Part shown: one piece after another, positions 49,840 to 57,384 of the stretch
Layout: every line of letters starts with the position of its first letter
How positions within the stretch are numbered: position 1 is the stretch's first letter
Assembly (NCBI GenBank): GCA_965224535.1
Contig: CBDCZR010000047.1
Coordinates: forward strand, 1-64,000
Reading direction: 5' to 3'
Length of the DNA: 64,000 bases
From: JBCDHN01 sp965224535
Lineage (GTDB): Bacteria; Verrucomicrobiota; Verrucomicrobiia; Verrucomicrobiales; DEV007
The notes under the pieces: model-generated
What the model was told of the DNA's origin: nothing
Seen by the model: only the letters and a program-made list of their open reading frames with translations
Database searches by the model: none
Made by a program: the position numbers and the translations under genes

Positions 49840-49998
49840 GGATGAAGAGAGACGCCAGAAAGCTTTCGCCTGACCAGCAAGAGCACCTCCGAATGACTGC
49901 GGTGCGTATGGTTGTTGAAGAAGGCTACACCCAACGGGAAACAGCTCGTGCGCTTGGAGTAAGTCGGCAAGAAGTAAACCGGTGGTGTCGTAAGTATG
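49782..49998 (+). mobile_element. IS630-family remnant (5' end and transposase N-terminus)
   Basis: From the ATG at 49842, after TTAGGG, the frame reads MKRDARKLSPDQQEHLRMTA, then VEEGYTQRETARALGVSRQEVNRW, the N-terminal helix-turn-helix of IS630-type transposases. It stops matching after CRKYE at about 49997, where integrase sequence begins on the other strand. An inverted ATACCAC (49782-49788) / GTGGTAT (49827-49833) pair may mark the terminal repeat. The catalytic domain is missing. Confidence 0.65.
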
Positions 49999-51129
49999 AA
50001 TCGGTTTCTTGGCATCCACTCCATTTACGCGGAGCCACGTGCGGAGCCGATTGAAGATCCCGTCACAACGGTAGTGACGGGAATCTCCAGGTTTTCGCGG
50101 AGGATACGGAGACTCGATCACAAACTCTCCAATAGCCAATGCCTGAAATCCCTTGAACACCGAGGCGACTTCGGGAGTTAGATCAATTTCGCCGGCCGAG
50201 TCTTCTGATTTCAGCTGGTGGTATTGGGAATCTCTTACCGCGAGAGTTTCGGCCTCAAAGTCGAATGCGGTCCAAAGCAGGTGGTCGATTTCGCTAATGC
50301 GGAGTCCGCACATGCAGGCAAGAAGCAGCACTTTGAAGGCTTCAGGATCTTTGGTAGCCAGGGTTTCATTGGCTGATGCCAGGATAGCCTTGGCATCAAT
50401 TTGGCTCACGTAGCGCATCGACGGGGGTTTTTCCATGGTCACCTTCTCAAAGGGAAGAGGGTTGGGGAGTTCGAGTTCTTGTGCGAGGAACGGCAGAATC
50501 TTCTTGGAGAAGAGCGCCTTGGAATTGCGGATCAGACTGTTGACTGTAGTTCTGGCGCTCTTGGCTTTTTCCGAATCGGACGCAGCCTTTAAGAGGTAAG
50601 CGTTCTTCCACGCAGTCACTTTCATCGGCGTGATTTCCGAAAGGGGAACTGCGTCAACTTTGGCTTGCCAATCTTTGTGGCCCCCAGTCAGGCCGTCGAA
50701 CTTGCCCTCGTCTGGGATCTGAGCAATTCCGGCAACCAAGCGGCGAAAAGCTCGGCAATAGGTGACCAGTGACTGCGGTCTAGCGGTTGAAAGCCGGCAG
50801 GAGGCCTCGATCAAATCTCCAACCGTGGTTCCGGTTTCTGAAACTGCCGGCTCCGGTTCGTTGCCATACCTTCGCATCGTCTCTTCCCAGCCTTTTCCCT
50901 GGAGGCTCAGATAAATGTCCCGTGCTTTGGCAGAAGCGGCAGCCACATTTGGGGTTCCTAGTCGGAAGCGATAGCGTCGCTTTTGGAACTGAATCTGGAC
51001 TGAGTAGTTAGGCTCTTGGATGGTCTTCCCGCGATGAACGTAACTGCATCGAACGACTTTTCCCTCCCAATACCTGGCACTGGTGCGGGATTGTTGTCGG
51101 CTCACTTTCGGCTCACTTTTTCCGTTCAT
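49819..51129 (-). pseudogene. Tyrosine recombinase/integrase, catalytic C-terminus lost
   Basis: The 436-residue frame begins as an integrase: an N-terminal arm-binding-like part (RYWEGKVVRCSYVHRGKTIQ), a core-binding helical domain (TVGDLIEASCRLSTARPQSL), and the catalytic start with the first arginine in CMCGLRISEIDHLLW. It reads correctly to KKPIHT near residue 379. The expected following LR, the second histidine or tryptophan and the tyrosine nucleophile are absent. The last 57 residues are the reverse strand of the IS630 remnant. The recombinase is therefore dead. It starts 141 bases from the tRNA-Tyr half, the classic position of an island integrase next to its attachment site. Confidence 0.8.
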
Positions 51130-51269
51130 AAGTGCTTTGACTTGTTCACAAATCTTAGCACCTTGATCACCTATAAAGCAACATTTATTCCTTAAAATCA
51201 GTAAGTTATGGCCTCAAACAGGGGAAACTTAGGAACAGTTAAGAACACGTAGAAACACCCCGAAGCCCA

Positions 51270-51322
51270 AGACTGTAAATCTGCTGGCTATGCCTTCGCT
51301 GGTTCGAATCCAGCCCTGCCCA
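51270..51322 (+). other. 3' half of tRNA-Tyr: probable attachment site
   Basis: AGACTGTAAATCTGCTGG carries the tyrosine anticodon GTA in its loop, and GCTGG-TTCGAAT-CCAGC is a perfect T arm, followed by CCTGCCCA. The 5' half is missing: no GGGCAGG acceptor partner or D arm precedes it. Identity therefore begins in the anticodon arm, where tyrosine recombinases usually cross over. This marks one end of an integrated element. Confidence 0.8.
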
Positions 51323-51342
51323 CTCTCCTTAAAATGAGCGAT

Positions 51343-51520
51343 TTACGAGAAATTGTAGGTCGCTTTTTTCTTGGGCTGCAAAAGCGGCTGGGCACTGGCT
51401 GGGCATTTCAAAAGGTTCACCTTATCACCAAAGCGGCGGATCAACTTGGAGCCCAATGCGGATGCCCATCGCTTGACAGCTTCGCCCGTATGGGTAGAAC
51501 GGATCTGTCTAACCCCATTC
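51343..51520 (-). pseudogene. Unassigned coding relic
   Basis: On the minus strand an open stretch reads THTGEAVKRWASALGSKLIRR, then FGDKVNLLKCPASAQPL and a TAA at 51345-51343. The composition is protein-like but no start is seen and no family is recognised. It lies between the attachment site and a DUF1501 fragment and is probably another truncated gene. Confidence 0.25.
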
Positions 51521-51526
51521 AAGCTG

Positions 51527-52009
51527 CCTGTTCCAGAATCGGCTGACGCACGAAAGGATGCTTTTCTCGCCGAACTCGCAGGCCAACTTCAGGCCTGCGA
51601 CACCCACATCGAGAACTTCGTCCGCGTTCCCGAGCGCTGCCGCCATCTCGACCAGGGCATGGCCGCGCTCATCAGCGATCTGGAAATCCGCGGGTTGCTC
51701 GACGACACCCTCGTTGTGCTCACCACCGAATTCGGCCGAACGCCGCGGATCAACGCAAACGTCGGCCGGGATCATTTTCCCCGGGTTTTCTCGGCTGCGC
51801 TCGCCGGCGGTGGCGTCAAAAGCCAAAAATACGGCATGTCCGACGAAGGCGGCGTCAACGTGGTCGAAAACCCGGTCAGCCACGCGGATTTCAACGCCAC
51901 CATCGGCTACGCCCTTGGTTTGCCGCTGGATCAGGCTCTCTACAGCCCGACAAAACGTCCGTTCACCGTGGCCCGGAATGGACGGCCGATTACGAAGCTT
52001 TTTGCCTGA
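51527..52009 (+). pseudogene. DUF1501 family protein, C-terminal fragment
   Basis: From about 51596 the frame matches the C-terminal third of DUF1501 proteins: CDTHIENF, LDQGMAALISDLEIRGLLDD, LVVLTTEFGRTPRINANVGRDH, FSAALAGGGVKSQKYG, then ENPVSHADFNATIGYALG and a normal C-terminus. The N-terminal two thirds, including the Tat leader and phosphatase-like motifs, are absent, cut away at the border of the mobile island. No start codon fits. The gene was probably a core gene before the island inserted or was deleted back to this point. Confidence 0.75.
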
Positions 52010-52051
52010 GGGAAACTTGCGCTGACCCTAGATTTGGCGAAAAATCCTGCG

Positions 52052-53257
52052 ATGCCCGCCAAAATCAAACCGCTGACCGGCAAATTCGGCGATTTTTCGG
52101 GCATCGTGCTCAAAGCGGCCGCAAGCGGGAACGCGGAGGCGGTTCGGCATTACCTGGAGGTCAATCCGGCCTGGCTCGACCAGGAAGGCCCGCATGGCCG
52201 GACGTTGCTTTGGGAGGCGGCTTATCGCGGGCACAAGGAGTTGGTGGCGGAGCTGATCGAACGCGGTGCGGACGTCAATCCCTTGGGCTCGTACTACACG
52301 CCCATGCTCGTGGAGCTAAGCCCGCTGGCGGTGGCTCGGGAGCGCGGAGATGCCGAGCTGATGAATCTGCTGATCGCCAACGGAGCGGCGGACGATCTTC
52401 ACTCCGCGTGTTATCGCGGTGATTTGGAGGCGATCGATGCATTTCTCACCGAGGATCCCGATGCCGTGAATCGGCCCGCCCGCCCGGATGCGGAGCCGCA
52501 CCCCAGAATGGGCTGGAATCCGATTCACTACGCGGCCGTGGGTGGCCGGTTAGGCGCGGTGAGACTGCTGGTGGGGCATGGCGCGGAAGTTGGCGAGCAT
52601 TTGCCGTTGCTGCTTGATTGGGCCCAAGGCAACCGCGAAATGATCCGCTATCTCAGGAGCCAATCCGGCGCGCGCGGGAAAACGGCCCGGCCTTCGACCC
52701 AGCCGAAAATCGATCCCAACGTTCCCGCGGTCGATCGGCCGGATTGGATGGGTTTTCCGCTCTTGGTCGATGCTTGCCGGGGCAATCACAACGCGCCGGA
52801 CGATCCTGGCCGCGTGCGGAAATTGCTGAAACGCGGCGCCAATGTGAACGTGAGGGATCACAAGCAAAAAACGCCGCTTCACCGCTCCAGCCAGGCGGGA
52901 TTTACCAAAATCACAACGCTCTTGCTCGAACGCGGAGCCGAAATGGAGGCGGCGGACGAAACCGGGAGGACGCCCTTGTTTGATGCGGCTTACCATGGGC
53001 GGGCGCACCTGGTGGAGTTGTTGCTGGAGCGCGGCGCGAATCTCCATCACACCGACAGGCGCGGCGAAACCGCTTTGTTTGCGGCTGCTCGGCGGGGTTG
53101 GCAGGAGACGGTGGAGGTTTTGCTGGCCGCCGGCGCGAATCCGGCCCACGCGAACGCAAAAGGCAAGACCGCCGCTGATGTTCTGGGCGCAAGCCGCACG
53201 AAAACCCCGGCCAAGGAGCGCATTTGCCGGCGTTTGCGGAGTCAAACCTCGCCGTAG
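52052..53257 (+). CDS. Ankyrin-repeat protein
   Basis: This protein has about 401 residues; I prefer the ATG at 52052 to a TTG 18 bases upstream. It is made of ankyrin repeats: GRTLLWEAAYRGHKELVAELI, LSPLAVARERGDAELMNLLI, WNPIHYAAVGGRLGAVRLLV, KTPLHRSSQAGFTKITTLLL, GRTPLFDAAYHGRAHLVELL and GETALFAAARRGWQETVEVL. A cytoplasmic protein-binding role is likely; no signal peptide or enzyme domain is present. The last three codons and stop lie inside a 39-base copy of the miaB 3' end, so the gene formerly converged with miaB and overlapped it tail to tail. Confidence 0.85.
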   Translation: MPAKIKPLTGKFGDFSGIVLKAAASGNAEAVRHYLEVNPAWLDQEGPHGRTLLWEAAYRGHKELVAELIERGADVNPLGSYYTPMLVELSPLAVARERGDAELMNLLIANGAADDLHSACYRGDLEAIDAFLTEDPDAVNRPARPDAEPHPRMGWNPIHYAAVGGRLGAVRLLVGHGAEVGEHLPLLLDWAQGNREMIRYLRSQSGARGKTARPSTQPKIDPNVPAVDRPDWMGFPLLVDACRGNHNAPDDPGRVRKLLKRGANVNVRDHKQKTPLHRSSQAGFTKITTLLLERGAEMEAADETGRTPLFDAAYHGRAHLVELLLERGANLHHTDRRGETALFAAARRGWQETVEVLLAAGANPAHANAKGKTAADVLGASRTKTPAKERICRRLRSQTSP

Positions 53258-53283
53258 AGCGTGTGTCCGGTGGTATCGGTGAT
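53245..53283. repeat. Left copy of 39-bp direct repeat (miaB 3' end duplicate)
   Basis: This segment is identical to 57394-57432 except for one base, in the same orientation. Read on the minus strand it encodes the MiaB C-terminus (ITDTTGHTLYGEV) followed directly by TGA. It lies across the ankyrin stop codon. Together with the right copy it brackets 4.1 kb of accessory DNA, like an attachment-site duplication. Confidence 0.85.
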
Positions 53284-53309
53284 AGTTCGCTTGAGTCGCC
53301 ATTCAAAAT

Positions 53310-54164
53310 TCAAGCTAGTCCCGGCTTTTCAAGCAAATTGCTGATCTGTCCGAACGCATCCGTTTGCACCTGTTCCGGAGTCAATTCCGTGAATTCCGGC
53401 GCATCCTCCAAAAAATGCCGGACGGTTGTTGGCCCGAAATCATTGCGGTTGCGAAACTTCCCGGCAATTTTACGAAATCCCTCCGTGGCGATATCATCAG
53501 TCAAAAGGGCTTTGCATTGTTCGGTCAGGGCGCCAATGCCACCTTTAAAATTGCGAATCGAGAAATAGATGTCGTAGGCGTCTTTCATCTTGTCCCGCCC
53601 ACTCAGTGCATAGCCCTTCATCACCAATGTCGCGGGAATGGTAGCAATCCTCACATCAACTGAATTCTGCCGTCCGTCCGGCATGCGGCCCTCCAAGTGT
53701 TTGGTGATGTTGTCCTTCATCGCAACCGAACAGCCATCCGCCGCCTGCACTCGCAGTCCCTCGACCAACGGTGGCCGATTTTTCACGTATTTGGCTTCGC
53801 GCGGCATCAACAGGTCAACGAGCACGAGAACCGGGTCGCCTCCGTCATCAACGTCGACCGAGCGAAGTAGTTGAAACGGCTTGAGGTCTTGATCGCCGCG
53901 CCGGTATCCCTGCTTTTCCAACGTCTCGACCAACTCGGCGTATTGCCCTTCGGAAAGGCCATCCGGATTCAGCCCAAGATCGACATCCAGCGTGCCGAGA
54001 TGGGGCGGTTTTGCGTGGTCCAGAAGGAGCCAAGGAACCGAACCGCCCACGAGAACGACATTCTCTTGAAACGGGCTCAAAATCTGGCCTAGCTCAATGA
54101 TGACTTGAAAAACCGGCTGGACATCGCGGCCATGGTAGTCAGTTGCAACAATCGGCTCATTCAT
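53310..54164 (-). CDS. AbiEii-like nucleotidyltransferase toxin of a type IV toxin-antitoxin system
   Basis: This 284-residue protein has the nucleotidyltransferase motif VLVGGSVPWLLLDHA followed by LGTLDVDLGLN, giving the G-G-S and D-x-D of the AbiEii/AbiGii family. MKDAYDIYFSIRNF matches the downstream lysine/aspartate motif (K-x3-D). Such toxins transfer nucleotides to tRNA or other RNA and stop growth during phage infection. The ATG at 54164 is preferred; a TTG lies nine bases upstream. The antitoxin-like gene on the same strand upstream (57298-56183) is separated from it by a transposon, so the original operon is split. Defence is inference from the family. Confidence 0.75.
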   Translation of the reverse strand: MNEPIVATDYHGRDVQPVFQVIIELGQILSPFQENVVLVGGSVPWLLLDHAKPPHLGTLDVDLGLNPDGLSEGQYAELVETLEKQGYRRGDQDLKPFQLLRSVDVDDGGDPVLVLVDLLMPREAKYVKNRPPLVEGLRVQAADGCSVAMKDNITKHLEGRMPDGRQNSVDVRIATIPATLVMKGYALSGRDKMKDAYDIYFSIRNFKGGIGALTEQCKALLTDDIATEGFRKIAGKFRNRNDFGPTTVRHFLEDAPEFTELTPEQVQTDAFGQISNLLEKPGLA

Positions 54165-54385
54165 AATTACCAATCTTTAATGATTTTATGCTTCAAAAGA
54201 TGGTCGGCAGCTTCCTGGCCGCGCAGCGATTCCGCAACTCATGACACTGGGCATCGCCAGAGCCGATAGTTGATTCGATTTGAGGCCGGCAGTTCCTCCT
54301 AACAAAACTCCCAGCATTTTCGCATTTCTCGACGACACCTCTTTTGTACTTGAATCTGTAGTATTTTAATGCTAAAGATTGCCTG

Positions 54386-54769
54386 ATGCCCAGCCGATCC
54401 TCCTTTTCCGCTGCCGAGCGCGAGTTGCGCTCCAAACTCCACGCCCTGCTCAACCGCGCCAGTGGCTTCCTTCACGCCACGCCCACCGAACTCCTTCGCA
54501 AATGTGGCAAACCCAATTGCCAATGCGCCAGCGACGACTCCAAACGGCACCGCTCCTTCACCATCGCCCAAACCCGCAAGGGCAAAACCACCACCACCCA
54601 CATCCCCAGAGCCATGGAAAAAGAGGTCGCCGGGTGGATTGAGAATTTCAACACCGCGCGCGAGTTGCTCGAAGCCCTAAGCCAGCATAGCCGCGAGCGC
54701 ATCAAGCAGCGCAAGGCTGCCGCCAAAAAACCTCCCAAGAAAAAGAACCCATCCTCCGCCGAGTCCTAA
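54386..54769 (+). CDS. DUF6788-like transposon-associated protein
   Basis: The 127-residue product has the cysteine motif LLRKCGKPNCQCASD, followed by HRSFTIAQTRKGKTTTTHIP, a pattern I associate with DUF6788 proteins encoded next to transposases in PVC genomes. It probably binds zinc and may help transposition. The C-terminus is lysine-rich (KQRKAAAKKPPKKKNP). It overlaps the transposase frame, which is open back to about 54721, so an A-rich slippage site could produce a fusion protein. Confidence 0.6.
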   Translation: MPSRSSFSAAERELRSKLHALLNRASGFLHATPTELLRKCGKPNCQCASDDSKRHRSFTIAQTRKGKTTTTHIPRAMEKEVAGWIENFNTARELLEALSQHSRERIKQRKAAAKKPPKKKNPSSAES

Positions 54770-54852
54770 CCTACGCAGAAAAGATCTTTGGCCTCAGCCG
54801 CTTCTGGGGCCAAATCGGTGACTCGCGCCTCAAGGCACAGATCCCGACCGCG

Positions 54853-55971
54853 GTGTTTCCCGCCGCGTTTTTTCTCATGTTTCTGTGCCGCTTGCCCAGT
54901 TTCAATGAGCTCGAACAACATCGCGGCAAACGTGGCTGGCGGCGGTGGCTGGGCGGCAACGAGCTTCCCAGCGCCGACGCGTTGGCTTACGTGGCCGAGC
55001 GCATCGACCCCGACGACCTGCGCCAATGCCACGGCCAAATCTACGCCCAGCTCAAGCGAAACAAAGTGCTGGAGCCCCGGCGCGGTTGGATGCTGGCGGC
55101 TATCGACGGGCACGAGATCGGCCACAGCGAGGCGCGATGTTGCGAGCACTGCTGCCAGCGCGAGATCAAGACCAAATCCGGGACCAAGATCCAGTTTTAC
55201 CACCGAATCGTGCTTCTGCAGATTTTGGGCAAGGATTTTCGGCTCATGCTCGATGTGGAGAGCGTGTTGCCGGGCGAGGACGAGGTGGCGGCGGCCCAGC
55301 GCTTGATCGAACGCGTGTTGCGCAACCATCCCCGCAGCTTCGACGTGCTGACGGCTGACGCGATTTACCTGCGCCCTTCGGTCGTCAACCTGATGCTCGA
55401 ACACGACAAGCACCTCGTCGCCGTGCTTAAAGAGAATCAGCCTGAGTTGCTAAGCGAGGCGCGCACCCTGCTGGCGCGTGAGGAGCCCAAGGTGATTTGC
55501 CGCGATGCCAAGCGCGAAATCGAGCACCGCGAGTTGGACGGTTTTCAGACCGAAAGCATCACCACGCCGTTGCGCGTTGTGCATTCCCACGAAGTTAAGC
55601 GCAGCCGCAAACGGGTGGGCAAGCGCTGGGAGCCAAAAGTGGTCGAGAGTGATTGGTACTGGGCCACGACGCTACCCACATCCTTGGCTCCGAGCGAAAC
55701 CATCGCCGACTTTGGGCACAGCCGCTGGGAGATTGAGAACGAGGGGTTCAACGAGTTGGTGACCCACTGGCACGCCGATCATTATTTTCACCATCATTCC
55801 AACGCGGTGTTGGTGTTGTGGCTGATTTTGTTGATGGCTCACGCGGTTTTTCACTGCTTTTACCGGCGCAATCTCAAAGCTGAGGCGCGCCGCCATCATA
55901 CGGTGATCTATTTTGCGCTATTGCTGGGGCGCGATGTGCGCATCGAGGAGAGTTGGTGGCCCCCTCCATAG
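54853..55971 (+). CDS. DDE transposase (IS4-like fold)
   Basis: The 372-residue frame shows the DDE triad: LAAIDGHEIGHSEA for the first aspartate, VLTADAIYLRPS for the second, and HSRWEIENEGFNELVTHWHA for the glutamate in the R-W-x-I-E-N block of IS4-type transposases. GTG at 54853 is the first start codon, but the same frame reads sensibly upstream (ILRRVLTYAEKIFGLSRFWG) back into the end of the preceding ORF. The full-length enzyme may therefore come from a -1 ribosomal frameshift there. No internal stop is present, so the transposase may be active. The exact IS family was not determined. Confidence 0.8.
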   Translation: MFPAAFFLMFLCRLPSFNELEQHRGKRGWRRWLGGNELPSADALAYVAERIDPDDLRQCHGQIYAQLKRNKVLEPRRGWMLAAIDGHEIGHSEARCCEHCCQREIKTKSGTKIQFYHRIVLLQILGKDFRLMLDVESVLPGEDEVAAAQRLIERVLRNHPRSFDVLTADAIYLRPSVVNLMLEHDKHLVAVLKENQPELLSEARTLLAREEPKVICRDAKREIEHRELDGFQTESITTPLRVVHSHEVKRSRKRVGKRWEPKVVESDWYWATTLPTSLAPSETIADFGHSRWEIENEGFNELVTHWHADHYFHHHSNAVLVLWLILLMAHAVFHCFYRRNLKAEARRHHTVIYFALLLGRDVRIEESWWPPP

Positions 55972-56182
55972 TCTGGTGGCGGATCTGGATTGGCTTTGAG
56001 AGGTGGCGAGGGCCTTGTTTTTCAAGGCGCGGCTAAGTTTTTGCTAATGGCGCTGCTTGGTGTCTATCGAGGGGGATTCGGGGAGAAATTTGCTCGGAAA
56101 TGCGAATAACGAAGTTGACTGGATGATCAGGCAACACAAAAAATCGTTCTGACGAGGCTATGTCCTGGGTTAACGACAGTGG

Positions 56183-57298
56183 TCAGCGCAACTTACGGAA
56201 TCGCTGCTGGCCGCGTTCGCCGCTGGAAACCAGATCGAGGTATGTTTGAATCGGGTTGGTCGCCCAAAGATCCTGAGAAACCTGATCTGCCCTCCAAAAA
56301 ATGGCCTCGTCACGTGGTTGTGTAATCACCACATTTTCCCCCTCCGGCACCACCTGCAACTGCATCGCGGCCGCAGAGTCTTCGAGACGCTGAAAACCTG
56401 GATTGAGTGTGCCCGAAATATACAGGTGCGTGAGAGGTGAACGCCCGTATGGAGCAAACCACTTGGCAGCGGAATTCCCGGCGAGAACAACTCGCGGCCG
56501 GCGCAGATCGCCATCGGGAGGGCGGTGTTCGTGGGCCAACTTGGAAAACCGAACGATGGCGTTCTGCAACTCCGCGCCGTGCAATGGGGTATAATACTGC
56601 CTGGATTCCCGTTCGCCGGGCTTATAAGCCTGCCCCCATGCGGTAAGCAAATCGGAAGGATTCGCGATTTGAACTCCATTTGGCGTTTCGACCGCGTAGT
56701 TCTCCTCCACCAAGCGATGGGTTACTTTCTGCACCATTCCCAAACTAACTCCCAAGGTTACAGCTTCCTGCAATTCCCTCAGACGCCAGGATCGTTTGAC
56801 ATTCTTGGGATGAAGCATGGTTCGCAATACCAACTGGGCCTTCTCGCTGGACCACGCAACCTTCCTGGATTCTGCCACATGCGGGTTCGGAATTCCTCCG
56901 CGCTGATCGTGAAATCCTGGAACGCTGATGTGACAATTGCCAGCCAAATCGAACCATCCGAGCCCGGCTTGTTCGATGACTTCACCCGCGCGTTTAGAAA
57001 TCCACGGCGCCGCCAACAGTCCGTAGACTGGCGTTTTTCCCGGTAAATTCAGTGCCCTTGGCACCGATGGTTTACGCACGTTGCGCTCCAACCGTTGCGC
57101 GAGGTTGGCAACCTCCGATGGGCGGATCGAGGGTTTACATTCGACAAGAAAAACGACCCGGCCAAGCGGCCCGTGCATGACCGCAGCGAGATCTACGCGG
57201 TCATCGAGCGGGAATTCGGAAACGGTTGGGGACTCCTCCATCCATTGATGGTTGAGAAGCTCCAAGAGCGTCACCGCAAGTTGGGAAAAATAGTCCAT
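56183..57298 (-). CDS. AbiEi-family antitoxin-like protein with nuclease-like N-terminus
   Basis: The protein has 371 residues. Residues 25-60 contain VDLAAVMHGPLGRVVFLVECKPS, which looks like the D ... E-x-K core of a restriction-endonuclease fold. The middle has a winged helix-turn-helix (SWRLRELQEAVTLGVSLGMVQ, VTHRLVEENYAVET), and the C-terminus has LTHLYISGTLNPGFQRLED. This matches the large AbiEi-type antitoxins of type IV systems, transcription repressors of their own operon. Upstream lies an array of GTTCAC/GTTCAT half-sites that could be the operator. Its toxin partner is the AbiEii-like gene at 53310-54164, now on the far side of a transposon. Confidence 0.7.
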   Translation of the reverse strand: MDYFSQLAVTLLELLNHQWMEESPTVSEFPLDDRVDLAAVMHGPLGRVVFLVECKPSIRPSEVANLAQRLERNVRKPSVPRALNLPGKTPVYGLLAAPWISKRAGEVIEQAGLGWFDLAGNCHISVPGFHDQRGGIPNPHVAESRKVAWSSEKAQLVLRTMLHPKNVKRSWRLRELQEAVTLGVSLGMVQKVTHRLVEENYAVETPNGVQIANPSDLLTAWGQAYKPGERESRQYYTPLHGAELQNAIVRFSKLAHEHRPPDGDLRRPRVVLAGNSAAKWFAPYGRSPLTHLYISGTLNPGFQRLEDSAAAMQLQVVPEGENVVITQPRDEAIFWRADQVSQDLWATNPIQTYLDLVSSGERGQQRFRKLR

Positions 57299-57309
57299 CT
57301 CAACATCGC

Positions 57310-57362
57310 GTTCACGAAACCATTCTGTTCACAGTGAGCGTGAACATCACTATTTCATGAAC
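57310..57362 (-). promoter_or_regulatory. Array of GTTCA(C/T) half-sites, candidate AbiEi operator
   Basis: Half-sites are GTTCAC at 57310-57315, GTTCAC at 57327-57332, GTGAAC at 57340-57345 and ATGAAC at 57357-57362, that is two direct and two inverted copies just upstream of the antitoxin gene. AbiEi proteins are known to bind inverted repeats and repress their operon cooperatively, so an operator is likely. Confidence 0.5.
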
Positions 57363-57384
57363 AAACGCAACAATTTTTCCGGAA

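Larger units (their letters stand above)
54319..56106 (+). mobile_element. Two-ORF insertion sequence between antitoxin and toxin genes
   Basis: The element carries a DUF6788-like small ORF and a DDE transposase in overlapping frames. Candidate terminal repeats are TTCGCATTTC at 54319-54328 and GAAATGCGAA at 56097-56106, perfect over ten bases, which would give a 1788-base element. A target duplication was not identified, so the ends are tentative. Its higher GC contrasts with the flanking toxin-antitoxin genes. Confidence 0.6.

Noticed and set aside
43173..51530. Prophage
   Set aside because: No capsid, terminase or tail gene is seen; relaxase and integrase remnants fit a mobilisable element better.
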